The notes below the pieces were generated by a model. The model searched no databases. It saw only the letters and a list, made by a program, of their open reading frames with translations, and was not told the DNA's origin. From NCBI RefSeq assembly GCF_035317345.1, contig NZ_JAYKTU010000003.1: a stretch of 64,000 nucleotides of DNA; one strand, 5' to 3'. Source of the stretch: Cellvibrio fontiphilus (GTDB lineage Bacteria; Pseudomonadota; Gammaproteobacteria; Pseudomonadales; Cellvibrionaceae). Position 1 is the stretch's first letter. Each line of letters starts with the position of its first letter. Positions 16,755 through 26,310 of the stretch are shown piece after piece. The translations under genes were made by a program, and so were the position numbers.

Positions 16755-18440
16755 ATGCGAAACCTACTCAAGCCATGGGGAAGATGGCCGCTGCCGTTGG
16801 TAATATTTTTTTCCCTTTGTTTTTCAACCAGCGTGTTTTCGCAAGAGCCTGAATCGTCACCCGCCGGGATTGAATCCGCAGCAACTGACACCGGGCAACA
16901 TACTGCCACAGCAACTCATCCATTCGATCAATTAGTTAAAACACTGACCCAAGGCAGCCTGCCTAAACGCGCCCAGACCGCTAAAAAATTAGCGCAACTG
17001 GATGATAGCCGCGTGGCTGAAGTTATTTCAGCATTGCAACAGGGAACACTCTACGCCACCAAATCCAGCGCGCCGGTAGTTGCCATCGCCGATAAAACCG
17101 GTAATTACATTAATGTCATTACTGGCGAAAAAATCACTGGCGATACCAGTGCACTCAAACGCGTGCCAATCAACAATGCCATGCGCGGGCAATTGCGCAG
17201 TTTGCTGGCTGCACTGAACTTGAATGATAAAAATGCCAGCGTTCGCCTGAATGCCGTCAATCGAATGATTGCCGATGGTATAGACGAGGATATTATTAGT
17301 TTATTAACCGTCAGGCTAAACACTGAACCTGATGATGATGTACGCGAGGCCATTGCCACTGCGATGGCATTGAATAACTTGCAAAGTAGCGATCAACAAA
17401 TCCGTTTGGATGCCATACAAATCCTGCGCGGCAGTTTGCAACAAGAAGTTCGCACTGCACTGACAGAAATTGCCGCCAACGACAGCGATGAAAAAGTTAA
17501 ACAACAAGCACAATTTGCGCTGGACTCCATTGAAGACCGCATTGCCGCTTTTCGCTTTGCTGAAAATGTATTTTTTGGCTTGAGCCTCGGCTCAGTGCTT
17601 TTACTCTCGGCCATTGGCCTTGCGATTACCTTTGGTGTGATGGGTGTTATTAATATGGCTCACGGTGAGCTGATGATGATCGGCGCTTATGTTACCTGGG
17701 TTGTACAACAACTTTTCCCCAACCAAATTGCCTACAGCTTGATGATTGCTATTCCCGCCGCGTTTATTGTTGCGGGCTTGGTCGGCATTGCAATTGAACG
17801 CGGAGTGATTCGCTTTTTATACGGCCGCCCACTGGAAACGCTGCTGGCCACTTTTGGTATCAGTTTAATTTTGCAGCAAGCCGCGCGCAGCATTTTTTCA
17901 CCGCTTAATCGCGCAGTGGAATTGCCGGAATGGATGAGCGGCTCGCTGGTGATTAACCCGGTACTCTCCATTACCTATAACCGTTTATATATTTTTATTT
18001 TCGGTTTGATTGTCTTTTTTGCGCTGCTGGCCATTTTGAAAAAAACCTCTCTCGGTTTAAAAGTTCGCGCCGTTTCACAAAATCGCGCCATGGCGCGCGC
18101 CGTGGGTGTACGTGCGAGCTGGGTAGATGCCATGACCTTTGGCTTGGGTTCCGGTATTGCTGGTATCGCCGGTGTAGCCCTATCGCAATTAACCAACGTC
18201 GGCCCCAACCTCGGCCAAGCCTACATTATCGATTCATTTATGGTGGTGGTATTTGGTGGCGTGGGTAACTTGTGGGGAACCTTGGTCGGTGCTATGGGCT
18301 TGGGCATTATCAATAAATTTATGGAGCCTTACGCGGGTGCCGTGCTCGCCAAGGTATTGGTATTGGTGCTGTTGATTTTGTTTATTCAAAAACGCCCCAA
18401 GGGAATTTTCCCGCAGAAAGGCAGAGCGGCGGCTGACTAG
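16755..18440 (+). CDS. urtB: Urea ABC transporter, permease UrtB
   Basis: 561 residues from MRNLLKPWGRW; the frame extends further upstream but overlaps the gap after urtA. A signal peptide (PLPLVIFFSLCFSTSVFS) precedes about 230 residues of soluble, helical periplasmic sequence with HEAT-like LRRV repeats (LNDKNASVRLNAVNRM, QQIRLDAIQIL). About eight membrane segments follow (~270-555) in the LivH fold, with GVMGVINMAHGELMMIGAYV and the permease loop ARAVGVRASWVDAMTFGLGS. The long periplasmic extension distinguishes UrtB from ordinary LivH proteins. It pairs with UrtC to form the channel. Confidence 0.93.
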   Translation: MRNLLKPWGRWPLPLVIFFSLCFSTSVFSQEPESSPAGIESAATDTGQHTATATHPFDQLVKTLTQGSLPKRAQTAKKLAQLDDSRVAEVISALQQGTLYATKSSAPVVAIADKTGNYINVITGEKITGDTSALKRVPINNAMRGQLRSLLAALNLNDKNASVRLNAVNRMIADGIDEDIISLLTVRLNTEPDDDVREAIATAMALNNLQSSDQQIRLDAIQILRGSLQQEVRTALTEIAANDSDEKVKQQAQFALDSIEDRIAAFRFAENVFFGLSLGSVLLLSAIGLAITFGVMGVINMAHGELMMIGAYVTWVVQQLFPNQIAYSLMIAIPAAFIVAGLVGIAIERGVIRFLYGRPLETLLATFGISLILQQAARSIFSPLNRAVELPEWMSGSLVINPVLSITYNRLYIFIFGLIVFFALLAILKKTSLGLKVRAVSQNRAMARAVGVRASWVDAMTFGLGSGIAGIAGVALSQLTNVGPNLGQAYIIDSFMVVVFGGVGNLWGTLVGAMGLGIINKFMEPYAGAVLAKVLVLVLLILFIQKRPKGIFPQKGRAAAD

Positions 18441-18452
18441 TTTGTGGCACTT

Positions 18453-18546
18453 GTAGGTTGGGCAGCCATGCCCAACAAAAAATGTTTAAGCAGAATTAAT
18501 CGCAACAAATTGATGACGAATGTTGGGCATGGCTGCCCAATCTACG
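18453..18546. repeat. Palindromic repeat between urtB and urtC
   Basis: The left arm (18453-18477) starts GTAGGTTGGGCAGCCATG and ends CCCAACA. The right arm (18521-18545) is its reverse complement with one mismatch. It is related to the element at 14331 by its outer GTAGGTTGG. It fills the 132-base gap and splits the transporter operon, so it may alter the relative expression of urtAB and urtCDE. Confidence 0.8.
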
Positions 18547-18572
18547 CAACCAATGATTGAGAGAATTATTTG

Positions 18573-19739
18573 ATGTTAACCCAACGTTTATTACTCAGTG
18601 ATCGCGGCGGCATGATTGTGCTGGGATTGGTATTGCTTGCCATGGTGTTGGTGCCAATTTGCAATTTATTGGTGCCGGAAACCTCTGCCCTGCATGTATC
18701 CACCTTTACCGTAACGCTACTGGGAAAATTTTTATGTTATGCCCTGCTCGCGCTTGCGGTGGATTTAATTTGGGGTTATTGCGGAATTTTGTCCTTGGGT
18801 CACGGTGCTTTTTTTGCATTGGGTGGCTATGCCATGGGCATGTATTTAATGCGACAAATCGGGCCGCGCGGCCAGTATGGTGACCCGGTATTACCAGACT
18901 TTATGGTGTTTTTAAACTGGCAGGAACTGCCCTGGTATTGGCAGGGTTTTGATATGTTTTGGTTCGCCATGCTAATGGTGCTATTGGTTCCTGGCCTACT
19001 TGCTTTTGTATTCGGTTGGTTAGCGTTTCGCTCACGTGTTACCGGTGTTTATTTTTCTATTATCACCCAGGCGCTAACCTATGCACTGATGCTGGCATTT
19101 TTCCGCAACGAAATGGGTTTTGGTGGCAACAACGGCCTTACTGATTTTAAAGATATTCTCGGTTTTCCCATCGCTGCGAACGGCACTCGTATTTCATTAT
19201 TTTTAGCATCCGGTTTTAGTTTGATTCTTGCTTATATTGCCTGTCGCTACATAGTGACATCCCGTATGGGAAAAATTGTGGTGTCGATTCGCGATGCGGA
19301 AAGCCGCACCCGGTTTTGTGGCTATAAAGTGGAATCCTACAAACTCTGGTTATTTGTTTTCTCCGCCATGCTCGCCGGTATCGCGGGTGCACTTTACGTT
19401 CCGCAAGTGGGCATTATTAACCCCGGCGAATTTTCGCCACTCAATTCCATTGAATTAGTGGTGTGGGTGGCAACTGGTGGGCGCGGCACTTTGTTTGGTG
19501 CCATTGTTGGTGCTTTCACGGTGAACTACGGCAAAACTATTTTCACATCCTATTCGCCCGAGACCTGGCTGTTTGCACTGGGCGCACTCTTTGTGATTGT
19601 CACCTTGGTGCTACCGAAAGGCTTGGTGGGCTTGTTTAATCGCTTCAAAAAAGCACCCGCTTCAAGTGATGCAGTAACCGCAAACACAACAGCAACTGAA
19701 AAAAATCCTGATAGCAGTACATCCAAGGAGGCTGTGTAA
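18573..19739 (+). CDS. urtC: Urea ABC transporter, permease UrtC
   Basis: 388 residues from the ATG at 18573; a TTG one codon earlier is less likely. LivM-type inner-membrane permease with about ten hydrophobic segments. ALAVDLIWGYCGILSLGHGAFFALGGYAMGMY is the conserved LivM-like core, and FRNEMGFGGNNGLTDFKDILG is typical of the UrtC branch. The C-terminal ~30 residues are polar and low in complexity (NTTATEKNPDSSTSKE). The stop codon overlaps the urtD start by one base, which suggests translational coupling. Confidence 0.94.
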   Translation: MLTQRLLLSDRGGMIVLGLVLLAMVLVPICNLLVPETSALHVSTFTVTLLGKFLCYALLALAVDLIWGYCGILSLGHGAFFALGGYAMGMYLMRQIGPRGQYGDPVLPDFMVFLNWQELPWYWQGFDMFWFAMLMVLLVPGLLAFVFGWLAFRSRVTGVYFSIITQALTYALMLAFFRNEMGFGGNNGLTDFKDILGFPIAANGTRISLFLASGFSLILAYIACRYIVTSRMGKIVVSIRDAESRTRFCGYKVESYKLWLFVFSAMLAGIAGALYVPQVGIINPGEFSPLNSIELVVWVATGGRGTLFGAIVGAFTVNYGKTIFTSYSPETWLFALGALFVIVTLVLPKGLVGLFNRFKKAPASSDAVTANTTATEKNPDSSTSKEAV

Positions 19740-20551
19740 TGAATATTTTTTCCCACGCGCGCCGCAGCCTTGGCCAAAGCGATCCAAACTTTGGCGCACC
19801 GTTGGATACCACCCACGGCACTATTTTGTATGTGGAAGGCGTAACGGTTAGCTTTGATGGATTTCGCGCGCTGAATAATTTAAACCTTTACATTGATGAA
19901 GGTGAACTGCGTTGTATTATCGGCCCCAACGGTGCTGGCAAAACCACCATGATGGATGTGATTACCGGCAAAACCAAACCCGATGCCGGCAGTGTGTATT
20001 TTGGCCAGCAAATTAACTTGCTGGAGTTATCCGAACACCAGATTGCGCGCGGTGGTATCGGTCGCAAATTCCAGAAACCCACTATTTTTGAAGCCCTGAG
20101 CGTGTACGAAAATTTGGAGCTGGCGACCGCTGCTGACAAACGGGTGTGGTGGACACTGACCCAACAATTAAATTCCGCGCAGAAATTCCGCATTGATGAA
20201 GTGTTGGTGCAAATTGGTTTGCAGGAACATCGCCACAAAAACGCCGGGGCACTTTCCCACGGGCAAAAACAGTGGCTGGAAATTGGCATGTTATTGATGC
20301 AAAGCCCGCGCGTTTTATTAGTGGATGAGCCCGTGGCTGGTATGACTGGTGAGGAAACAGAAAAAACCGCCGAATTACTATTATCACTCGCCGGCAAACA
20401 CTCGGTGATTGTGGTGGAGCACGATATGAAATTTGTGCGCTCCATCGCCCGCAAAGTCACCGTGTTGCATCAAGGTTCGGTACTGACAGAAGGCACTATG
20501 GATCAGGTACAAAATGATCCTAAAGTGATTGAAGTCTATCTTGGCGAATAA
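19739..20551 (+). CDS. urtD: Urea ABC transporter, ATP-binding protein UrtD
   Basis: 270 residues. LivG-type ATPase: Walker A GPNGAGKTT (~residue 63), signature LSHGQKQWLEIG, Walker B VLLVDEPVAGM and H-loop VVEHDMKFVRSIA. The ABC signature reads LSHGQ rather than LSGGQ, which is usual in UrtD. A short N-terminal extension (~25 residues) precedes the ATPase domain. AAGGAGG immediately upstream gives a strong ribosome site inside the end of urtC. Confidence 0.95.
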   Translation: MNIFSHARRSLGQSDPNFGAPLDTTHGTILYVEGVTVSFDGFRALNNLNLYIDEGELRCIIGPNGAGKTTMMDVITGKTKPDAGSVYFGQQINLLELSEHQIARGGIGRKFQKPTIFEALSVYENLELATAADKRVWWTLTQQLNSAQKFRIDEVLVQIGLQEHRHKNAGALSHGQKQWLEIGMLLMQSPRVLLVDEPVAGMTGEETEKTAELLLSLAGKHSVIVVEHDMKFVRSIARKVTVLHQGSVLTEGTMDQVQNDPKVIEVYLGE

Positions 20552-20583
20552 AGAACGAGTGAATAACTAGCGGAACAACACAT

Positions 20584-21279
20584 ATGCTCGACATTAAAAA
20601 CATTAATCAATACTACGGCCAAAGTCATATCCTCTGGGATTTATCACTTAACCTGAAGCAGGGAACCTGCGGCTGTTTGATTGGCCGAAATGGTGTGGGC
20701 AAAACCACCCTGCTCAAATGCATTACCGGCTTGCTCCCCATTCGCGACGGCGCCATTACCCTGAATGGCTACGATATTAATAAGCTCTCCACCGAAAACC
20801 GCGCGCGCGGCGGTATAGGTTTTGTACCCCAAGGCCGCGAAATTTTTCCACTGCTCACCGTGGAAGAAAACTTGAAAATTTCACTGGGTGCACGCAAAGA
20901 TAAATCCCGTTTTATTCCCGGTTTGATTTACGAATTATTTCCGGTATTGAAAGAGATGAAACACAGGCGCGGTGGCGACTTATCTGGCGGCCAGCAGCAG
21001 CAGTTAGCCATTGGCCGCGCGCTAGTGCTCGATCCAAAATTATTAATACTCGATGAACCGACCGAAGGCATTCAGCCCAACGTTGTGCGCGATATTGGTG
21101 AAGTGATTCGCAAGCTCAATCGCGAACTTGGGTTAACTGTATTACTCGTCGAGCAAAAACTCCCCTTCGCCCGCCGTGTTGCCGATGACTTTTTTATTAT
21201 GGAAAAAGGCAGCGTAGTCGCCACCGGCCCTATCGCCAACTTGAATGATGATTTGGTGCAGCGGTATTTGAGTGTTTAA
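20584..21279 (+). CDS. urtE: Urea ABC transporter, ATP-binding protein UrtE
   Basis: 231 residues. LivF-type ATPase: Walker A GRNGVGKTT, signature LSGGQQQQLAIG, Walker B LLILDEPTEGIQPNVV and LVEQKLPFARRVADDFFIMEKG. QPNVV after Walker B is typical of UrtE. It ends the urtABCDE operon and is followed within 75 bases by a strong terminator. Confidence 0.95.
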   Translation: MLDIKNINQYYGQSHILWDLSLNLKQGTCGCLIGRNGVGKTTLLKCITGLLPIRDGAITLNGYDINKLSTENRARGGIGFVPQGREIFPLLTVEENLKISLGARKDKSRFIPGLIYELFPVLKEMKHRRGGDLSGGQQQQLAIGRALVLDPKLLILDEPTEGIQPNVVRDIGEVIRKLNRELGLTVLLVEQKLPFARRVADDFFIMEKGSVVATGPIANLNDDLVQRYLSV

Positions 21280-21351
21280 AAAAATAGCTCACTAAAAATT
21301 ACTCACTTAAAACTTCTCACTAAAAGCTAACCGCTACAAAACATGGATAGC

Positions 21352-21380
21352 AAAAGGCCGCGCAATTGCGCGGCCTTTTT
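21352..21380 (+). terminator. Intrinsic terminator at the end of urtABCDE
   Basis: AAAAGGCCGCGC, AATT loop, GCGCGGCCTTTTT. The flanking A-run also lets it serve the convergent gene at 21406. Confidence 0.92.
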
Positions 21381-21405
21381 ACAAATCCAACTTGCCAATT
21401 CATCT

Positions 21406-24375
21406 TTACGGCAATGTCGGCAAATTAATAATTCGCAACAACAGTTGGGTGGAATCACTATAGCTTAATGCGCTCAGGCGTTGGTTATCGCCCGAGAGCG
21501 CCAAGCTGCGATCCAACAAATAGCGATAACCATTTTCTGTTGAAGAACTGTAATTACCCAGGTTTTGCCCAGTCACAGTGTTGTACACAAAAATATCCTC
21601 GGCATTGTAATAAGCCCCGGCACCGCCCACCAAAACCCCATTCCAACCGCAAACAATGGAGTTGGGGTAAGAGGTGCCCGGCAGGGATTGTTCCAGTGTC
21701 TGGCTAACAATGCCCACACCGGAGAACTCATAAGGTGCACCACTCGCGGTATAGACACGCGTGCCAGCAGCATCCACACAAGCCTGACCCGCGCGGCCCT
21801 GGGCATAAGACACCGAGGATTTAATCGTCGCCGTTAACTTGCCATTACCGCCACCCAAGGCTGAGTAGAAATATTCCATCAGGGAACCATCGTAACCAGC
21901 TACCCAATTGGGGTTTTGGTTGGTGGAGGTGCTGTAGAAATAAGAATCATAGCCGCCTTGTACTGATACCTGCTCGCCGGACTTGAGGTCGAAAATGCGC
22001 GTACCACCCATGAACAGTAATGGGCGAGCGTTAGGTCGGAAATAACCGGGCATCAAGTTGGCGTGAGACGAAGACCACTGGGATGGAACTACAGCAAAGC
22101 TGTGGATAACGCCGCCGGTTTCAGAGGACAACTCAAAGACTTTTAAATTTACCGGGTCGTGTACATAAAGCCGGGTACCGTCCTGACTGATGGCCATGCT
22201 GGCGATTGAACCCACCGCTGGCATCAAGCTGCGCACCAGCGCACCACTGAATTGATTGTAGACACTGATTTTGGTGCCCAAACCAATGTACACCAGAGGT
22301 TCAACCGGATCGGCAACTATGCCATAGCGACTAGTACCTGTGAGGGCATCAGAAAGAGTTAAGGCAGATTCAAGGTTGATGTTTACGTCGGTGGGATCAG
22401 CAGCCAACAGGGTAAAACCTACACGGATCACCTCTTCATTTTCGGCAGCAGCGGAGCTGACTCGCACCTCGGCAATATGAGTACCTAAAGGAAGAGAACC
22501 TTTATTGGCGGTAAGAACTAAATTCCCACCGGTGACACCTGAACTGGTGACACTCAGCCAAGGCTGACTAGACACGGCAGTCCAGGGAATGTCGTTACGG
22601 CCAATCGAACTGTTAATTTTGAGTCTGCGGGTAAGTACAGAGCGCGAAGGTGCCGAAGTGAAGGCAACACCGACATTACTCGCCACCAGACGACTAGCTT
22701 CTTTATTGAGGGTGACAGCGACATTGCGCGTTAATACTTCATTGCCAACTTCTACCCGCAGCGCGAGGTTGGCGGTATGAGTGCCCGCGACGAGTGTGGC
22801 AAGCGGTGCCAGATCAAGGTTTACTCCAGCGCCGGTCACTATACCGCTGTTAATGGCTGTGCCGGGGCCGGAACCAGTGGCAATGGTCAACCAATCGCCA
22901 TTGGCCTCAGTTTGGGCGCTGACTGAATAGTTGTAACCATTCACGCCGGTATTAATCGAAAACCCAAGCTTGCCCTGGGGTGAGCCCAAACCATCGGTGC
23001 CACCCAACAATATATTTTCGCTGGAAACGGTCAGGGTCGGTGGCGCTACCACTAACGTCAGGTTGAGAGTGACCTGATTTTGTGGGTTAAGCTGATCCTC
23101 CAGACGCAGCTCGGCAGGGTAGGTTCCGATGGGTAATCCACCGGCGTTAATCTGCAGCTGCAAAGTGTCCGAGCCGGTTCCCACCACATTGGTGGTAGTC
23201 AGCCAATTAACGTTGCTAACCGAGGCCCACTGGGTGTGATTGCCCGCCGTGAAGGGCAGCTCCAGACTGCGCTGCAAGTTATCGGAGCCATAGACGACGG
23301 GATTCGCCGGCAGCTCCTGCACGCGTGTTCTTGCCAGCTCGGAGAAACTGATAGGCGCCTCCACAAGAATTTTAAGATTGTGATGGCTGATATTCGAGAA
23401 GTCGTTTCTATCTACCAAGGTAATGCGGCCGGTGTAAGTTCCCTCCGATAATAACGTTGGGTGAATGCGATAGATTAGCTTACCGCTGCCGGTGCCTTGC
23501 GCGTTATCGATAGAAACCCCGGGCAGATCAGTAGAGGCCATCCATTGGGTTTGGGCATCACCAGTGAAGGGAAGCTCCGCCTGGTACGCTGGGCCGGAAA
23601 GCCCAGCCACAAACACATGCTCATCCGGCGCAGGCGCAAACACCAGAGGAGCAACCACGGTAAGGTTGTATTGCAGGCTGGCGCTATTGGCGGGATTGCC
23701 GTTTTCTGCCAGCTGGACAGTGGCTGTGTAATTACCGGGATTCAGGTTGCTGGCATCCACCCCGAGTTTTAGCTCGCCGGAGCCGATGCCTGTGGGATTA
23801 TTGATCAGCAACCAGGGGGCAGATGCCGTTGCCGTCCATGCAGCATTGGTTTTTCCACCAAACCACACGCCTGCAAATTGGTTGTCTGCCGGTTTACCGG
23901 CAACGGCGTAGCGGTTAACTGCTATCTCTGAGAAACTGAAGTTATCGGACACCGACAAATTCACAGTAACCACTCGCTTCTGTAGCGGTTTTTCGTTTTT
24001 GTCGGCAGTTGCAATTGTGAAACTGGCCGAGTAATTACCTGCCGCCATCCCCGACGATTGGGCAACGACCTCCAGGCTGTACTGACTTCCGCTGCCGGTG
24101 AGGTAAAGAGACAACCAGGGCACCTGGGTTTGCCCCTGGTCATAGCCAGCTACCACATAGGTCACATCACTGCCGGTAATATTGATTTGAATAGTCTGAT
24201 TGGACTGCTGACCTGGTCGCTGGGTAATCGAAAGGCTTGATTTATCCAGCGAGAAACTTCCCTTGGTAGTACCACCACCGCCACCATTACCGCTGCCACT
24301 TCCACCGCCGCCACCACCACATGCGGCAAGCACTAACGCCGCCAAAAACAGCATCAATAACCTGATTGTCGCCAT
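21406..24375 (-). CDS. Lipoprotein with BACON-like repeats and C-terminal beta-propeller-like region
   Basis: About 990 residues. A lipoprotein signal (LLMLFLAALVLAAC, lipobox LAAC) is followed by a Gly/Ser linker. At least five ~95-residue immunoglobulin-like units follow, each with a WL/VS pattern and a GTGSG...L...G.Y.A.V.L.D...P segment, as in BACON (mucin- or carbohydrate-associated) domains. From about residue 690 the pattern changes to WD/YVTN-like strands (YGIVADPVEPLVYIGLGTK, SIASMAISQDGTRLYVHD), suggesting a propeller. It is likely anchored on the outer membrane and involved in glycan or protein binding. No catalytic motif is visible. The ATG at 24375 has AGGTGG upstream; a GTG three codons earlier is possible. 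Confidence 0.82.
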   Translation of the reverse strand: MATIRLLMLFLAALVLAACGGGGGGSGSGNGGGGGTTKGSFSLDKSSLSITQRPGQQSNQTIQINITGSDVTYVVAGYDQGQTQVPWLSLYLTGSGSQYSLEVVAQSSGMAAGNYSASFTIATADKNEKPLQKRVVTVNLSVSDNFSFSEIAVNRYAVAGKPADNQFAGVWFGGKTNAAWTATASAPWLLINNPTGIGSGELKLGVDASNLNPGNYTATVQLAENGNPANSASLQYNLTVVAPLVFAPAPDEHVFVAGLSGPAYQAELPFTGDAQTQWMASTDLPGVSIDNAQGTGSGKLIYRIHPTLLSEGTYTGRITLVDRNDFSNISHHNLKILVEAPISFSELARTRVQELPANPVVYGSDNLQRSLELPFTAGNHTQWASVSNVNWLTTTNVVGTGSDTLQLQINAGGLPIGTYPAELRLEDQLNPQNQVTLNLTLVVAPPTLTVSSENILLGGTDGLGSPQGKLGFSINTGVNGYNYSVSAQTEANGDWLTIATGSGPGTAINSGIVTGAGVNLDLAPLATLVAGTHTANLALRVEVGNEVLTRNVAVTLNKEASRLVASNVGVAFTSAPSRSVLTRRLKINSSIGRNDIPWTAVSSQPWLSVTSSGVTGGNLVLTANKGSLPLGTHIAEVRVSSAAAENEEVIRVGFTLLAADPTDVNINLESALTLSDALTGTSRYGIVADPVEPLVYIGLGTKISVYNQFSGALVRSLMPAVGSIASMAISQDGTRLYVHDPVNLKVFELSSETGGVIHSFAVVPSQWSSSHANLMPGYFRPNARPLLFMGGTRIFDLKSGEQVSVQGGYDSYFYSTSTNQNPNWVAGYDGSLMEYFYSALGGGNGKLTATIKSSVSYAQGRAGQACVDAAGTRVYTASGAPYEFSGVGIVSQTLEQSLPGTSYPNSIVCGWNGVLVGGAGAYYNAEDIFVYNTVTGQNLGNYSSSTENGYRYLLDRSLALSGDNQRLSALSYSDSTQLLLRIINLPTLP

Positions 24376-24745
24376 TGCATCCACCTGATTTTATACTTTC
24401 GTTTATCGTTAAATTCCCTAAACCTTCCCTGCCCGAGCCAACGACAGCTGCTACGCAATTAGCCAGATCATTCAAGGTTCTTTTGACAACTCGCTCGTCA
24501 AAACGCGCGCATCATAAAGAGGTGGCGCGTAAAAAATCCACAAACTAACCTACCCACCAATAAATATATTTGACGCCACTCGATAAATATTTGGGCCAAC
24601 CCATAATTAAACCCTAAAGCATTTTTATTAGTGATTTTATTGCCCCACCACCCTTATGAACTCATTGACTATAAGACTCATTTAAGGGATGCTATGACGA
24701 CAAGTACACAAGCATTTACATCACCAATAACAAGATGACATCACC
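24376..24745. other. Non-coding gap upstream of the sugar transporter gene
   Basis: 370 bases between divergent genes, AT-rich toward the transporter. I see no RNA gene, clear palindrome or recognisable sugar-regulator operator. It must contain both promoters, but no strong -35/-10 pair is evident. Confidence 0.5.
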
Positions 24746-26248
24746 ATGACTCAAGCGATTACCCAAAGCGCACCCGCTGCCTCCAGCCATAAACTCTCCG
24801 TGATCGAAAAGGTTGGCTACAGCCTTGGCGACCTGGCCGCCAACCTGATTTTCCAGACGCTGGTGACCTTCCTCGCCTTCTTTTATACCGATGTTTACGG
24901 CATTTCCCCCGGCAAGGCGGCGATGATCATGGCTGCGGGCGGTGTATTTGGCGCCTTCTTCACCCCGGTGATGGGCATAATCGCCGACCGCACAACGACC
25001 CGCTGGGGTAAGTTCCGCCCCTGGCTGCTGTGGACAGCAATCCCCTTTGGCGCCCTCGCGCTACTCGCCTTTAGCACCCCGGATTTTGATGAAAACGGCA
25101 AAGTGGTTTACGCCTTCGCCACTTATATATTGCTACTGGTGATTTATGCCGCCAACAACCTGCCCTACTCCGCACTGAGCGGGGTGCTTACCGGCAATAT
25201 GGCCGAGCGCAACAGCTTGTCGGCCTACCGTTTTGTGGCGGTGATGGTGGCGCAGTTTATTATCCAGGTACTGCTGCTGCCTCTGGTTCTGATTTTGGGC
25301 GATGGTGACAAAGCCGTGGGCTTCCACAACACCATGCTGATATTTTCCATTACCGGCACCATCTTTTTCCTGATTGCGTTTATCACCACCAAAGAGCGCA
25401 TCCTGCCGGTAGTGGAAGCGCGCAACAGCATCGCACAGGACTTGTCCGACCTGTTTAAAAACCTGCCCTGGATCATCATGCTGCTGGTGACCATTTTGGT
25501 ATTTGTCACCCTCGCACTCAAAGGCGGCATGTACATTTATTATTTTGAAAATTATTTGAGCGAGCAGCACCTCGCCCAATTTTTGGATGATATTGGTTTC
25601 AATAATTTTATTGCTGGATTAAATGCTGTATTGACCGGCATGGGCCTGTCGGAATTCCAATGGCCGAAGGACGCCCCCACATCCACCTTCAGTTTATTTA
25701 ACGGCTGCGGCATTATCATGATGATTGTTGGCATTGGTTTCTCTAAAAACCTCGCCGATAAATTTGGCAAACGCAACGTATTTGCCAGTGCATTGTTTTT
25801 ATCCACCCTGTTTGTTTTTGCCTTTAATTTTTACTCACCCGAAAGCATCGGCATCGTTTTTGTCTCGCAAATCCTGCACGGCTTTTTTTACGGTGTAACC
25901 ATTCCCCTGCTGTGGGCAATGATTGCCGACGTAGCCGATTACTCCGAATGGAAAAACAATCGCCGCGCCACTGCTATGGTGTTTTCCGCGATGATCCTCG
26001 GCCTCAAACTCGGCCTCACTATTGGTGGTTCACTGGTGGCCGGCCTGCTCGCTTATTACGGCTACGACGCCAGCCTTGCCCAACAAAATGCACAAGCCGT
26101 AGAAGGCATTAAAACCGGCGTGAGCGTGTTTGCCTCGCTGCCATTTTTTGCAGCAGTAGGCTGTATGTTCTTCTACGCAATTAACAAATCGCTCGAATCA
26201 CAAATCGAAGCGGATTTAAACAGCCGTCGCGCTGCCGCGAAAAAATAA
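24746..26248 (+). CDS. GPH-family (MelB-like) sugar:cation symporter
   Basis: 500 residues with about twelve hydrophobic segments. The N-terminal EKVGYSLGDLAANLIFQTLVTF matches the start of glycoside-pentoside-hexuronide transporters, and GIIADRTTTRWGKFRPWLLW is the conserved D-R-T...RWGKFRPW loop between helices 2 and 3 with the cation-coordinating aspartate. MIADVADYSEWKNNRRATAMV is the second family signature. There is an unusually long loop around 285-320. A cytoplasmic GH43 enzyme follows 62 bases downstream, so the likely cargo is an arabino- or xylo-oligosaccharide. No Shine-Dalgarno sequence is obvious before the ATG. Confidence 0.92.
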   Translation: MTQAITQSAPAASSHKLSVIEKVGYSLGDLAANLIFQTLVTFLAFFYTDVYGISPGKAAMIMAAGGVFGAFFTPVMGIIADRTTTRWGKFRPWLLWTAIPFGALALLAFSTPDFDENGKVVYAFATYILLLVIYAANNLPYSALSGVLTGNMAERNSLSAYRFVAVMVAQFIIQVLLLPLVLILGDGDKAVGFHNTMLIFSITGTIFFLIAFITTKERILPVVEARNSIAQDLSDLFKNLPWIIMLLVTILVFVTLALKGGMYIYYFENYLSEQHLAQFLDDIGFNNFIAGLNAVLTGMGLSEFQWPKDAPTSTFSLFNGCGIIMMIVGIGFSKNLADKFGKRNVFASALFLSTLFVFAFNFYSPESIGIVFVSQILHGFFYGVTIPLLWAMIADVADYSEWKNNRRATAMVFSAMILGLKLGLTIGGSLVAGLLAYYGYDASLAQQNAQAVEGIKTGVSVFASLPFFAAVGCMFFYAINKSLESQIEADLNSRRAAAKK

Positions 26249-26310
26249 GCGGACAGTAGCCGCACAAAAACCATTAACAATTCTGAATAGCGCAACACAG
26301 AGAGAATCTT

